Below are positions 51,123 through 60,753 of a stretch of 64,000 nucleotides of DNA, piece after piece. The stretch covers positions 1-64,000 of the forward strand of contig JBBDLF010000037.1 of assembly GCA_040879025.1 (NCBI GenBank). The letters run 5' to 3'. Every line of letters starts with the position of its first letter. Within the stretch, counting starts at the first letter, position 1. This DNA comes from JBBDLF01 sp040879025. Lineage in GTDB: Bacteria > Pseudomonadota > Gammaproteobacteria > Pseudomonadales > Pseudohongiellaceae. The notes beneath the pieces were generated by a model that worked only from the letters and a program-made list of their open reading frames with translations, had not been told where the DNA came from and did no database searches. The translations under genes were made by a program, and so were the position numbers.

Positions 51123-52580
51123 CTACTGCAGCTCAAGCCGCCGTTTGAATTCCTGCATGATCAGAGAGTACAGCTCCCGGCCGAGGTATTTGTCCTCAAC
51201 TCCGCTGTCGACGTTGGGGTTGTCGTTAACTTCAATAACATACCCCTTTCCGTCGGACTCCTTCAGATCCACACCGTACAAACCGTCACCGATCGGTTTG
51301 CAGGCGGCAAGTGCGGCCTGCAGAATCGGCTTCGGCACTTCAAACGTCGGCAGAGTATCGAACGCTCCACTGGCGGTTTTGGTCTCGCCATGCCGAAAGA
51401 TTTGCCAATGGTTGCGCACCATGTAATAGCGGCAGGCGTACAACGGACGATTGTTGAGAATGCCGATGCGCCAGTCGAAGTCGGTGTAGAGAAATTCCTG
51501 CGCAATCAACAGGCTTGACTCCTCAAACAGGGGCGCACACTTGCTGTCCAGTTCGTCCAGGGAACTCACCTTCACGACACCGCGCGAGAACGAACCGTCC
51601 GGTATTTTGACCACCATTGGCAGACCCAGGGTTTCCACCGCCTGAGCCAGCTGTTCCGGATGATTGCGATGCAGTATCAGAGTTCGGGGCGCGGGCACCT
51701 TATGGGTATTAAACGCATTGGCCAGGTAAATTTTATTGGCGCACCGCACGATCGACTGGGGATCATCTATCACCACGAGGCCCTCGTTTTCCGCTTTTTT
51801 GGCGAAGCGATAAGTGTGATGGTTGATGGCTGTAGTCTCGCGGATAAACAAGGCATCGAACTCCGCCAGACGGATGAAATCGTCCGGGGTAATCGTTTCC
51901 ACATTGATATCGAGGTTCTTTCCCGCCTTGATAAATTTTCTGATCGCCCGCTCATCACTGGGAGGCATTTTTTCATCGGGATTGATCAGCATTGCCAAAT
52001 CGTACTTGGCGCTGCGCGGGCTCTTTGGCTGAATCCACACTTTGTTGCTGAACTGGTCGAGTGCCTCGGCGAAACGGGTTTCCTCGACATCGGTAAGTTC
52101 CGTATGGCTTCCGATGCGCAGATCGGTAATTTCCCAGCGCGAATTGTAGGAAAGCGTCAGTTCCAGAATCGGACAGGCGAAGCGCTCAAACAGCAGCCGC
52201 GCCAAAGACTTCAGCTCCGGTTCCGCCACCTGTCCGAAATAGGTTTTGATCTTTAGTTCACGGCTCTCAGGGGCCAGCACCCTCAGTTTGTCCAGCGCCG
52301 AAGCCATATCGGCAAGTTGCAACCGGTAAAGCAGCGGTGTGCCCAGATCGTTGAGTACCCTGGAAGAAGGGATCACCCGGTGGCCGCGCGCCTCCGACAG
52401 CAGCGAGCAATAGTAACCCTCGCTGAGGTAACTATAGTCGTGGCAAAGATTCATCACGCGGACGCGTTGTCCGGTTTTGGTAGGCAGATCCAGATATTTC
52501 TCGAAACTGATTACCTGGTCACTCGGGTAATAAGGTGCCCAGTCTTCGAGCCGATTGACGACGATCAGTACTTGTGACAT
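51123..52580 (-). CDS. RimK-like ATP-grasp ligase
   Basis: A 485-residue protein. The N-terminal RimK-like domain (MSQVLIVVNRLEDWAPYYPSDQVISFEKYL, then LCHDYSYLSEGYYCSLLSEARGHRV) precedes the ATP-grasp domain (about 270-480: LPMVVKIPDGSFSRGVVKVSS, QEFLYTDFDWRIGILNNRPLYACRY, YVIEVNDNPNVDSG). These are the usual ATP- and Mg-binding residues of the RimK group, which adds amino acids to protein or peptide C-termini. The longer type with this N-terminus is common beside GNAT-C39 fusions, as here. ATG 52580 begins the conserved MSQVLIVV. The substrate is unknown. Confidence 0.88.
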   Translation of the reverse strand: MSQVLIVVNRLEDWAPYYPSDQVISFEKYLDLPTKTGQRVRVMNLCHDYSYLSEGYYCSLLSEARGHRVIPSSRVLNDLGTPLLYRLQLADMASALDKLRVLAPESRELKIKTYFGQVAEPELKSLARLLFERFACPILELTLSYNSRWEITDLRIGSHTELTDVEETRFAEALDQFSNKVWIQPKSPRSAKYDLAMLINPDEKMPPSDERAIRKFIKAGKNLDINVETITPDDFIRLAEFDALFIRETTAINHHTYRFAKKAENEGLVVIDDPQSIVRCANKIYLANAFNTHKVPAPRTLILHRNHPEQLAQAVETLGLPMVVKIPDGSFSRGVVKVSSLDELDSKCAPLFEESSLLIAQEFLYTDFDWRIGILNNRPLYACRYYMVRNHWQIFRHGETKTASGAFDTLPTFEVPKPILQAALAACKPIGDGLYGVDLKESDGKGYVIEVNDNPNVDSGVEDKYLGRELYSLIMQEFKRRLELQ

Positions 52581-52763
52581 AAGAGCTGGCTTCCCGGGCG
52601 CGGGCCTTCCGGTCTCGGCGACGCGTGATTGCGCAACAAAAAAACCGGTCAAATCGATGCGGACTATAGGCTAAATCTTCAATCTGTCAATGTATAAGTG
52701 GTATCGGAAAGGGTACTGGTATATTCTCGCCACCTCCCGAGAAACCGAGTTCCCGGATTTAAA

Positions 52764-53906
52764 ATGGCCAGAATGGTTAACCGCAAAGAGAAGGGCAAAG
52801 ACGTCCGCATACGCCGCGCGACCGCCTCCGACTGGGAAGCACTGGTGCGGCTTGAAGCTACCACCTTTGACACCGACCGGTTAAGCCCGCGGCAAATGAA
52901 GACCTGGCTGAAGCGGGAGAATTGCGTGTTTCTGGTGGCAGTGCGTGATGCCGAGGTACTCGGTTACGTGCTGGTGCTTCTGCATCGCGGCACCCGTCTG
53001 TCACGGGTGTATTCGCTTGCGGTACACACCAATGCCCGCGGACACGGTCTCGGGCGCCGCCTGCTTTCCCGGGCCGAAGTGCTGGCCTCACAAAACGGTC
53101 GGCTCTTCATGCGCCTGGAAGTGGCGGTGGACAACCAACCGGCGGTTGCACTCTACAAGTCGATGGGCTACGTGGCGTTCGGCACCTATCAGAACTATTA
53201 CGAAGATCACCGCCCTGCCCTGCGCATGCAGAAGCGCATTCGCTACCCGCAAAAAAATCTGCTCAGTCGCCGTACTCCCTGGTTTCAACAGTCACTGGAA
53301 TTCAGTTGCGGACCTGCTTCACTGATGATGGCGATGGCGAGCCTGAACCGCAAGTACCGACGCCCAAAGGCTGTAGAAGAACTGTCCATCTGGCGGCGCG
53401 CCAATACCGTGTACATGACCACCGGGCTCGCGGGCTGCCACCCGGTGGGACTGGCGCTTGCCGCCGAGGACAGAGGGTACAAGACACAGGTGTATATCAA
53501 CAAGCGCAAGCCGCTGTTTGTGGACAGTGTGCGCAGTCAATACAAAAAGGATGTCCTGGCACTTGTGGACAAGCAGTTCAAACAGGAAGCCAAAGGAAAG
53601 CTGGCGATCTCCTACAGTGAAATTACCCAGAACCTGATCGCCGATTTGCTGGGAGAGAATGCAGCCATTATTATACTGATCAGTACATATAGACTGGACG
53701 GGCGCAAGGCTCCGCACTGGGTGGTGGTTACCGGTATCGATGATGTTTGTCTTTATGTTCACGATCCGGATCCTGACGAAGGTCGTCAGACCCCGCTGGA
53801 CTGCCAGAACATTCCCATCGCGAGAAAGGATTTCGCCGCAATGAGCGCATACGGCAGCGAGAAACTCAGAACCGCCGTGGTGATAAGGCCGACCGATACG
53901 GGATGA
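52764..53906 (+). CDS. GNAT acetyltransferase - C39-like peptidase fusion
   Basis: A 380-residue cytoplasmic fusion. A GNAT domain (about 10-165) has the acetyl-CoA loop VHTNARGHGLGRRLLSRA (core R-x-x-G-x-G-x-R). A C39-like cysteine peptidase domain (about 185-375) has the catalytic Cys in EFSCGPASLMMAM, His in APHWVVVTGIDD and Asp in YVHDPDPDEG. It is divergent from the RimK-like ligase gene, a conserved pairing in Gammaproteobacteria. Together they could ligate, acetylate and cleave a peptide; no obvious peptide precursor is beside them. ATG 52764 (MARMVNR) is chosen; the frame is open from 52698. Confidence 0.87.
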   Translation: MARMVNRKEKGKDVRIRRATASDWEALVRLEATTFDTDRLSPRQMKTWLKRENCVFLVAVRDAEVLGYVLVLLHRGTRLSRVYSLAVHTNARGHGLGRRLLSRAEVLASQNGRLFMRLEVAVDNQPAVALYKSMGYVAFGTYQNYYEDHRPALRMQKRIRYPQKNLLSRRTPWFQQSLEFSCGPASLMMAMASLNRKYRRPKAVEELSIWRRANTVYMTTGLAGCHPVGLALAAEDRGYKTQVYINKRKPLFVDSVRSQYKKDVLALVDKQFKQEAKGKLAISYSEITQNLIADLLGENAAIIILISTYRLDGRKAPHWVVVTGIDDVCLYVHDPDPDEGRQTPLDCQNIPIARKDFAAMSAYGSEKLRTAVVIRPTDTG

Positions 53907-54150
53907 GGTCGGGAGAAACAGTCTGATGTCGCGGTGATCCGAAGTTCGTGGGAAGTCGCCCCGAATTGATGTTGCGTGGTGAGAATCGCTATTTATTGGC
54001 CTATCGGTTGTGGATGCCTGTCCGATGACCGGCTCCAAAATGCCGCGGGCCCTGTTTTTGCGTGTTTCGAATTTGGCACGGTATTCGCATAACCTCAAGT
54101 GACGTAGTTAACGCTGGCGTGTCAGCGTCTGAATGTGGGAGGTATCGCTC

Positions 54151-54432
54151 ATGGAATTCACCGGCAAACTGATTCTGGCCGTGCTCGTGGTTATCGGGGT
54201 ACTGGCGGTTGTTCCGCTGGTAACAGCCCTGTTGGGCCTGCTGATTGCGGCAGGGGTTTTTCTGATCTGGCTGTTGCCGATTCTGGTTATCGCCCGCTCG
54301 GACGAGACTGAGACGGTGGAAAAGATGCTGTGGATTCTGGCGATCATTTGTCTCTCCTGGTTCGCCTGGGTGTTCTATTTCTTCCTCGCCCCGATCAAAA
54401 CACGTCGCCGCGTTTACCACGACTTTCCATAA
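54151..54432 (+). CDS. Small two- to three-helix membrane protein
   Basis: A 93-residue protein with hydrophobic segments at about 4-45 and 57-78 and a basic end (PIKTRRRVYHDFP). It begins MEFTGKLILAVLVVIGVLAVVPLVTALLGLLI. GGGAGG lies eight bases before the ATG at 54151. An earlier ATG at 54133 is less well placed. It resembles phage-shock- or immunity-type small membrane proteins, but no family can be named. It lies between the GNAT-C39 fusion and MarC on the same strand. Confidence 0.6.
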   Translation: MEFTGKLILAVLVVIGVLAVVPLVTALLGLLIAAGVFLIWLLPILVIARSDETETVEKMLWILAIICLSWFAWVFYFFLAPIKTRRRVYHDFP

Positions 54433-54555
54433 GCTGTCAGACGCCGTTACAGCAGTTTTTTTGAACGCTTTAACCGGAACGGTTCGCAGCGGTACCGGCG
54501 GTCATGTCTGTCATTGCGGATTGGCCGCGGGCCCCGCATGCGATAACATGGCGTC

Positions 54556-55188
54556 ATGGAATCTACTCTCAGCTACGCGCTACTCGCCTTCGGGTCCTTG
54601 TTCGCCGTTCTCAATCCTTTCGCGACCGTTCCGCCGTTCATTGCCATGACTCAGGACAATAGCGAAGCCGAACGCAAGGTGATGGCACGTAATGCCTGCA
54701 CTATCGCCGCCGCAGTGCTGATTGTCTTTACCGTGTTCGGCATCCGGGTTCTCAGTTTTTTTGGAATCAGTGTGCCTGCGTTTCAGATCGCCGGGGGACT
54801 GGTACTGGTGCGCGTGGCATTTTCACTGCTCCAGGGCATCAAGGAAGCAAGAATGGAATCCGATGAAAAATTCGAAGGTATAAAGAAGGACGATATCTCG
54901 GTAACCCCGCTCGGCTTTCCCATTTTGTGCGGGCCGGCAACCATTACCGCGGCGATACTCCTGGCCAGCCAGTCCTCGCGCTGGTACCACCTCATCATTC
55001 TGATTCTGATCATCTGCCTCATCTATGCCGTGATAAGCTGGCTGCTTCACTTGGCGGCGACCCACTCCCAGAAGCTGGGCAAAACCGGCATTCTGATCAG
55101 TTCGCGCATGATGGGGTTGATACTCCTGGCGATCGCGGTCCAGTTTATAGTCGATGGAATAAGAGAATCGAACCTCTTTATTACCTGA
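54556..55188 (+). CDS. MarC-family membrane protein
   Basis: A 210-residue inner-membrane protein with six helices and the family's repeated motif pattern: FAVLNPFATVPPFIAMT near the start and LGFPILCGPATITAAILLASQS in the second half. The length equals the usual MarC/YhgN size. The family was linked to antibiotic resistance, but transport function has not been proven. No strong ribosome-binding site precedes the ATG. It is followed by ilvA on the same strand, 68 bases away. Confidence 0.92.
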   Translation: MESTLSYALLAFGSLFAVLNPFATVPPFIAMTQDNSEAERKVMARNACTIAAAVLIVFTVFGIRVLSFFGISVPAFQIAGGLVLVRVAFSLLQGIKEARMESDEKFEGIKKDDISVTPLGFPILCGPATITAAILLASQSSRWYHLIILILIICLIYAVISWLLHLAATHSQKLGKTGILISSRMMGLILLAIAVQFIVDGIRESNLFIT

Positions 55189-55256
55189 GGAGCCACCCGG
55201 CTCCAGCGGCGAAATCGCATCCAGCAGGCACCAGCAAGGTATACCAGGCCATTTCA

Positions 55257-56774
55257 ATGGAAAAATATGTCAAACAAATCCTGTCCGCCAGAGTCTATGA
55301 TGTGGCCGTCGAAACGCCAATTGACAGCGCCAGGAGTCTTTCCTTGCGCACGCGCAATACGGTCTTGTTGAAACGGGAAGATTTGCAACCAATCTTCAGC
55401 TTTAAAATCCGTGGAGCCTATAACAAAATCGTCAACCTCGACGAAAGTCAACGCCACCTTGGCGTGATCACCGCGTCCGCCGGCAACCACGCTCAGGGTG
55501 TGGCGATGGCGGGGGCGGCGCTGGGTATTAAAACCGTCATTGTAATGCCGGAAACAACGCCGGCTATCAAAGTGGATTCAGTCAAGGCGCTCGGTGGGCG
55601 GGTAGTCATGTTCGGCGACACCTACGACGATGCCGCGGAAAATGCGTTTGAGCTGGCGGATGCGGAAGGTTACGAGTTTGTACACCCGTTCGATGACCCG
55701 GCTGTGATTGCGGGACAGGGAACCATAGGGCTCGAGATCGCCAGACAACATCCCTCGGCGCTGGATGTTCTGTTTATTCCCGTCGGTGGAGGCGGCCTTA
55801 TGGCCGGCGTGGGCGCGTATCTGAAGTACCTGCGCCCCGAGATCAAGCTGGTCGCGGTTCAGGCTGAAGATTCCGCCTGCCTGAAAGCAGCCGTGGAAGC
55901 CGGACGCCGGGTCAAGCTGCCGCAGGTAGGCCTGTTCGCCGACGGCGTCGCCGTGTCACAGATCGGCAAGGAAACCTTTCGGCTGCTGCGCAAGGTCGTC
56001 GATGAGATCATCACGGTCAACACGGATGAGATCTGCGCGGCGGTAAAGGATATTTTTGATGACACCCGGGCGGTTGCGGAGCCTGCGGGCGCACTGGCCA
56101 CCGCGGGATTGAAAAAGTACGTGCGCCAAAACAGGCTCCGCAAACATATACTGATGGCCCTGGTCACCGGAGCGAACGTCAACTTCGATCGGCTGCGGCA
56201 TATTTCCGAACGAACCGAGTTGGGGGAGCGAAGAGAGGTCATACTTTCGGTAACCATCTCCGAAAACCCGGGTAGTTTTCGCGATTTCTGCAACGCGCTC
56301 GGCAAACGCAATATCACCGAATTCAATTATCGCTATGGCGACCGCGATGCGGCAAGAATCTTTGTCGGCGTCGCCATCCCGGACAAACACAACGGACGCA
56401 AAGCCCTTTTGAACGACCTCTCGAGGAAAGGTTTTGCCGTGACCGATATGACGGACAACGAAGCGGCGAAACTTCACATTCGTCACATGGTTGGCGGTCG
56501 CGCCCATAATATTCAGAATGAACTGGTTTACCGTTTCGAATTTCCGGAGCGACCCGGCGCCCTTATGCGGTTTCTCAATCAGCTGGGCCAGGAATGGAAT
56601 ATCTCGATGTTTCACTACCGCAACCATGGTGCCGCTTATGGACGCGTTCTGCTGGGTATTCAGGTACCGCCCCGCGACCTGAAACGCTTTGAGCAATTCA
56701 TGCGCCAGATCGGTTACCGACTGTGGGACGAGTCCGACAACGTCGCCTATCTGTCCTTTCTCGCTCCCGAATAA
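55257..56774 (+). CDS. ilvA: Threonine ammonia-lyase, biosynthetic
   Basis: A 505-residue PLP enzyme, close to the 514 residues of E. coli IlvA. The catalytic fold-type II domain (about 1-320) holds PLP Lys in FSFKIRGAYNK, ASAGNHAQGVAMA, and the glycine loop PVGGGGLMAGVGAY. Two ACT-like regulatory domains follow (REVILSVTISENPGSFRDFCNALG and NELVYRFEFPERPGALMRFLNQLG). It makes 2-oxobutanoate for isoleucine and should be feedback-inhibited through these domains. I chose ATG 55257. A long in-frame extension to 54927 overlaps MarC and is not coding. Confidence 0.95.
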   Translation: MEKYVKQILSARVYDVAVETPIDSARSLSLRTRNTVLLKREDLQPIFSFKIRGAYNKIVNLDESQRHLGVITASAGNHAQGVAMAGAALGIKTVIVMPETTPAIKVDSVKALGGRVVMFGDTYDDAAENAFELADAEGYEFVHPFDDPAVIAGQGTIGLEIARQHPSALDVLFIPVGGGGLMAGVGAYLKYLRPEIKLVAVQAEDSACLKAAVEAGRRVKLPQVGLFADGVAVSQIGKETFRLLRKVVDEIITVNTDEICAAVKDIFDDTRAVAEPAGALATAGLKKYVRQNRLRKHILMALVTGANVNFDRLRHISERTELGERREVILSVTISENPGSFRDFCNALGKRNITEFNYRYGDRDAARIFVGVAIPDKHNGRKALLNDLSRKGFAVTDMTDNEAAKLHIRHMVGGRAHNIQNELVYRFEFPERPGALMRFLNQLGQEWNISMFHYRNHGAAYGRVLLGIQVPPRDLKRFEQFMRQIGYRLWDESDNVAYLSFLAPE

Positions 56775-57028
56775 TCCCAGGCGCCGCTTCAATGCGATAG
56801 AGCGGCTGTTCGATCACCGGAAAAGCTCTCGGTTTCGTGCTGTCGGCGGGGATGAGCCTGCCCAGGGTCTGGCAACCGAACGCGGAATGTGTAAAGATGC
56901 TGGAGGGCGCAACGCCAGCTTTTCCCCGGCTTGCCCGGAAAACCAGGCCCGCCCCGACCGCTTGAAACCACCCTGGAATTAGCCAGAGTCTCCCCGAACC
57001 TTCGGGTCAGGTCTTTGAGGATATTAAA

Positions 57029-59071
57029 ATGACAAGAGAATCAACTTCAGGCGCGTGGAAGGACATGATGTCCGTCGCCCGCCGAGCCACCTGTGTGTTT
57101 GTTGGCCTTATCATGACTACCGCCATGGTGTCCGCCCAGGACACCGTGGAATGGACAACGCTCGGTAATGATTTCGCCCACACCCGTTATACCCCCGCAA
57201 ACCAGATAACACCGGAAAACTTTGACGAACTCGAAGTGGCCTGGGTCTGGGACGGCTCCAGTTTCGGCGCACAAAGCGGGCGATCCACCCCTACTTATAA
57301 AGATGGCCTGTTGTTCACGGTAGCCGGCACACGCCGCCATGTTGTGGCGATTGACCCCGCTACCGGCGAAACCGTCTGGTCGTACCGGGAACCCGATACC
57401 GGTCGCTGGGCTTACTCCATGCGCGCTGATTACGGCAAAGGCGTGGGTTACGCGGAAATCGACGGTCGCGGGGTTATCTATATCATCTCACCGGCCTTTT
57501 TCCTGACCGCGCTCGACGCCAAAACCGGCGCTCCGCTGGAAGGCTTCGGACGACCCGTTCCGGTAGACGGTTTTCCCGAAGCCGGTGTGGTGGATCTGAT
57601 CGCCGACCTCGGCCATCCCTATGATCCTTATGAAGGCATTCCACTGGAAACCGGCTACATTACCTCGTCCTCTCCGCCGATCGTGGTGAATGATGTGGTC
57701 ATTGTCGGCAATTCCGCCGAACAGGGTTATCACCAGTCCCGCATTGAAATGATCCCGGGTGATATTCTGGCCTATGACGCGCGCAGCGGAGACCTGTTGT
57801 GGAAATTCAACGTGATTCCCCAGCCTGGAGAATATGGCCATGAAACCTGGGAGAACGATGCCTGGCAATGGACTGGCGATGTGTCTTCCTGGGCGCCGAT
57901 TTCAGCGGATCCTGAGGCGGGAATCGTGTATATCCCGACCAACGGGGCCACCATCGACTATTATGGCGGTTTCCGTCCTGGCGACAATCTGTTCAGCACC
58001 AGCCTGATTGCGTTGGATGTTCGCACTGGCGAGCGGGTATGGCATTACCAGATGGTCCATCACGACATCTGGAACTATGATAATCCCACCGTGCCCGTGC
58101 TGCTGGATGTGAATCTTCCCGGACGTGGACAAATACCCGCTATCGCGCAGGTGACCAAGCAGAGCTTTGTTTATGCGTTTAACCGCCTCACAGGCGAGCC
58201 CTTGTGGCCAATCGAAGAGCGGGAGGTTCCTGCCTCTATCGTGCCTGGCGAGCAGCTTTCGCCGACGCAGCCTTTCCCGACCAGGCCGGCTCCCTTTGAT
58301 ATCCAGGGCGTGACTGTGGATGATTTGGTCGACTGGACACCCGAGTTAAGACAACAGGCTGTCAATGCATTTGCCGACTATCAGATGGGGCCGCTGTTCA
58401 ATCCGCCTATTCACAGGGATAACCCTCTGGGCAAGCGCGGGGCAATGTTCTGTCCCGGGGGCGGCGGTGGAGCCAATATCACGGCGCCCGCGGTCGCTGA
58501 CCCCACGTCGGGCTATCTGTTCGTGTCCTCCCACACAGCCTGTAGCGCCATTCAGCTGATCCCGGGCGAGGAAGCCGACACGCTGTACGAAGCGCCGACC
58601 GGCACCACTTATGCTCGATATGCCAATGGCACCGGGGCGGGGGCTCCACGTCATCCGGCCAATATCCCGCTGTACAAGCCACCGTACAGCCGGATTACGG
58701 CTATCGACATGAATACCGGCGAACACGCCTGGATGATCCCCACTGGAGAGACTCCTGATCGTATTCGGAACAATCCGGCGCTGCAGGGGATTGATGTTGG
58801 CGACACCGGCACCGGTAATTTGGTTCCGATGGTCGTTACCCCGTCGATGCTGGTGTACTCTGACGCGGACCACGATGGCACCACTGCCCTGTTGTATGCG
58901 ATCGACAAGGCCACCGGTGAAGAAGTGGGGCGCATTGAAGTACCCGCTACAAGCCGTTATGGCATGAGCTCATGGGTTCACCAGGGCCATCAGTACATCA
59001 TACTGCAGACCGGCAGTACCCTGACAGCGATGGGTCTGCCTGGTTCAGGCCCGGCACCTTCCGGCTACTGA
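57029..59071 (+). CDS. PQQ-type quinoprotein dehydrogenase
   Basis: A 680-residue exported protein. The signal peptide ends near residue 36 (TTAMVSAQD). The rest is an eight-bladed beta-propeller of PQQ enzymes: EWTTLGNDFAHTRYTPANQITPENFDELEVAWVWD at the start, GHETWENDAWQW and YQMVHHDIWNYDNPTVP in the middle, and LYAIDKATGEEVGRIE near the end. It lacks the vicinal cysteines and cytochrome c domain of methanol dehydrogenase, and is nearer to membrane glucose- or polyol-type quinoproteins without their membrane part. The substrate is unknown. GAGG lies eight bases upstream of the ATG. The 3' end adjoins an assembly gap, but the stop is intact. Confidence 0.88.
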   Translation: MTRESTSGAWKDMMSVARRATCVFVGLIMTTAMVSAQDTVEWTTLGNDFAHTRYTPANQITPENFDELEVAWVWDGSSFGAQSGRSTPTYKDGLLFTVAGTRRHVVAIDPATGETVWSYREPDTGRWAYSMRADYGKGVGYAEIDGRGVIYIISPAFFLTALDAKTGAPLEGFGRPVPVDGFPEAGVVDLIADLGHPYDPYEGIPLETGYITSSSPPIVVNDVVIVGNSAEQGYHQSRIEMIPGDILAYDARSGDLLWKFNVIPQPGEYGHETWENDAWQWTGDVSSWAPISADPEAGIVYIPTNGATIDYYGGFRPGDNLFSTSLIALDVRTGERVWHYQMVHHDIWNYDNPTVPVLLDVNLPGRGQIPAIAQVTKQSFVYAFNRLTGEPLWPIEEREVPASIVPGEQLSPTQPFPTRPAPFDIQGVTVDDLVDWTPELRQQAVNAFADYQMGPLFNPPIHRDNPLGKRGAMFCPGGGGGANITAPAVADPTSGYLFVSSHTACSAIQLIPGEEADTLYEAPTGTTYARYANGTGAGAPRHPANIPLYKPPYSRITAIDMNTGEHAWMIPTGETPDRIRNNPALQGIDVGDTGTGNLVPMVVTPSMLVYSDADHDGTTALLYAIDKATGEEVGRIEVPATSRYGMSSWVHQGHQYIILQTGSTLTAMGLPGSGPAPSGY

Positions 59072-59080
59072 AGCGAGGGT

Positions 59081-59111
59081 GGGGGGGGGGGGGGGGGGGG
59101 ANNNNNNNNNN
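59081..59111. other. Poly-G run and assembly gap
   Basis: Twenty G residues are followed by A and ten N. This is typical of an assembly join or of poly-G artefacts from two-colour sequencing. The true distance between the flanking genes is unknown here. Confidence 0.9.
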
Positions 59112-59142
59112 TCGGTGGCGAATGAGAATCATTCGCCACCGA
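59112..59142. terminator. Long perfect hairpin between convergent genes
   Basis: A 14-bp perfect inverted repeat, TCGGTGGCGAATGA and its complement, with a GAA loop lies between the quinoprotein gene and the convergent PA2778-like gene. It is probably a bidirectional terminator. The hairpin may also be the reason the assembly broke at this place. Confidence 0.65.
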
Positions 59143-59156
59143 CCCTATTATTCTGA

Positions 59157-60086
59157 TTACCGGGTCATGGCCTGCTGAATCTGCCTGAGGGTCTCCCGAT
59201 ACAATTCAATTCGGCTTCCGCCGATTGCGATCGCACGGCCGGCATGATCCATCGCGGCTTGATACTCACCCAACTCTGAGAGCACAAAAGCCAGGTTATT
59301 GTGTCCATCGGCGGAATCAGGATGCTGTGTGGTTACCTGCCTGAACCTTTCTGCGGCATCCTGCAGCATGCCCTGGCTGTAGTAGGAATTGCCCAGCGCA
59401 GCGTTCAGTGAAAAACTGTCAGGCCATCGGCGGATTCCCGCAAGGTACGCAGCCTCGACGGCAGCAAAGTCCGCCAGCGGTTCAAATGCGGCGACAGCTT
59501 CCAGATAACGGATTTCATCCACACCGGCCGGTAACTCCCCGGGCGTGAGCACCACAAAGCCCCAATGCTCAGAGCGGTTCCAGGTTCGTTCGAATACGTT
59601 CATATTCAACTCGTAATTACGACGGAGGCCGGAATGCAGTACCAGCTCTTCGCCGGCGAGATCGTAACCAATCACCACAGCATAGTGCCAGCGCGGGAAC
59701 CAGCCCAGGCCCAGGTTCTGCAACACCAGCACCGGCCGGCCATTCCTTACCTCATCCATCAACGAGGCAAGATCCGGATCAATCAGGTAGGGAATACGGC
59801 CGTGACGCCGGGTGGAGGCCAACATCTCGATTTGCAGGGATCCCTGGCGCGCTGGAACATAAACTTCATCGACCAGCTCGTCTGGAACAGTAGACTGGTT
59901 ACTGGCGCTGAGTACGGTAGCCAGCGCAGCGGGGCCGCACTGATATGCATCCTGGGGAAAGAAGGGAATATCTGTCAGCAGGGCGGGGGACTGGTATTCG
60001 ACCAGTTCAGCGTTCTGCAATCTGGTGACGGTGCCAGTGGTACACGCCACCAGATTTAACAGAAGTACAAGACTAAAGACTCGCAT
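59157..60086 (-). CDS. PA2778-like C39 cysteine peptidase with TPR tail, lipoprotein
   Basis: A 309-residue lipoprotein (lipobox LVAC, Cys 15). The C39-type papain-like domain (about 35-195) has PFFPQDAYQCGPAALATVL with the catalytic Cys and WHYAVVIGYD with the His. The C-terminal part (200-305) holds TPR-like repeats (LNAALGNSYYSQGMLQDAAERFRQVTTQHPDSADGHNNLAFVLSELGEYQAAMDHA). The same layout defines PA2778-type proteins, which occur beside PA2779-like membrane proteins, as here 43 bases upstream. Its peptide target is unknown. Confidence 0.9.
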   Translation of the reverse strand: MRVFSLVLLLNLVACTTGTVTRLQNAELVEYQSPALLTDIPFFPQDAYQCGPAALATVLSASNQSTVPDELVDEVYVPARQGSLQIEMLASTRRHGRIPYLIDPDLASLMDEVRNGRPVLVLQNLGLGWFPRWHYAVVIGYDLAGEELVLHSGLRRNYELNMNVFERTWNRSEHWGFVVLTPGELPAGVDEIRYLEAVAAFEPLADFAAVEAAYLAGIRRWPDSFSLNAALGNSYYSQGMLQDAAERFRQVTTQHPDSADGHNNLAFVLSELGEYQAAMDHAGRAIAIGGSRIELYRETLRQIQQAMTR

Positions 60087-60129
60087 GGATTACCCTGAAG
60101 TAAACTTCACCGGGCGAGTAACACAGTAA

Positions 60130-60516
60130 CTATAGACCGGGGAATATATCCGTCACTCCGGCCACATCAAGCAGAATAACAATAACCAGTATTATGGCTA
60201 TTGTGCCGAGCGCATCGGCGCCCGCCGGCATCGCCTCGATATTTTCAACCATTGACGCCACTTCGGCATCCGTCATTGCGTCAACACGATCCAGCGCGTT
60301 TTCCGGATTCACACCCAGGTTTATCAAAGTATCTCGCACGTCTTCACGTGCAAACATTGACCGCAGCTGGTCTTTTTTGGCATCCACTTGCTCCGCATTG
60401 ACCAGATCCCTGGTGGGGACCAGATCAGCCATGGCCGGCGCAGTGGCTCCGAAGCCGAGCATGGTGATTATGAGCAGGTAAGCCTGGAACTTTCTGGTAG
60501 CACCTTGTCGTAACAT
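60130..60516 (-). CDS. PA2779-like small membrane protein
   Basis: A 128-residue protein with a signal-like first helix (about 13-30, LLIITMLGFGATAPAMA), a charged helical middle (RDLVNAEQVDAKKDQLRSMFAREDVRDTLINLGVNPENALDRVDAMTDAEVASM) and a C-terminal membrane helix (IAIILVIVILLDVAGVTDIF). This is the PA2779 family, always found with the PA2778-like peptidase. The two form an operon with 43 bases between them. It may be a substrate or partner of that peptidase; function unproven. Confidence 0.9.
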   Translation of the reverse strand: MLRQGATRKFQAYLLIITMLGFGATAPAMADLVPTRDLVNAEQVDAKKDQLRSMFAREDVRDTLINLGVNPENALDRVDAMTDAEVASMVENIEAMPAGADALGTIAIILVIVILLDVAGVTDIFPGL

Positions 60517-60753
60517 ACGGTCTCTCCTTGGTGAATTTCAGATATCTGAAGGTAGTTAAACATAGTACAAACAATCGGTAAAAACAATGACATAGATCAT
60601 ATTTCGGCTGTGAGCACCGTTTAGGCGGCACAGGATCAGAAGCCCGCGAACATAACCTCGCACAGCCAGAAACAATAATGCCACATCCATTAGTAACGAC
60701 GAAGATTCACCGTTAAAATAAGAAACATTGGGTCAACAACATAGGGATGAAAT

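Noticed and set aside
54927..55256. In-frame N-terminal extension of ilvA
   Set aside because: It overlaps MarC in another frame, and the conserved IlvA sequence begins at 55257.
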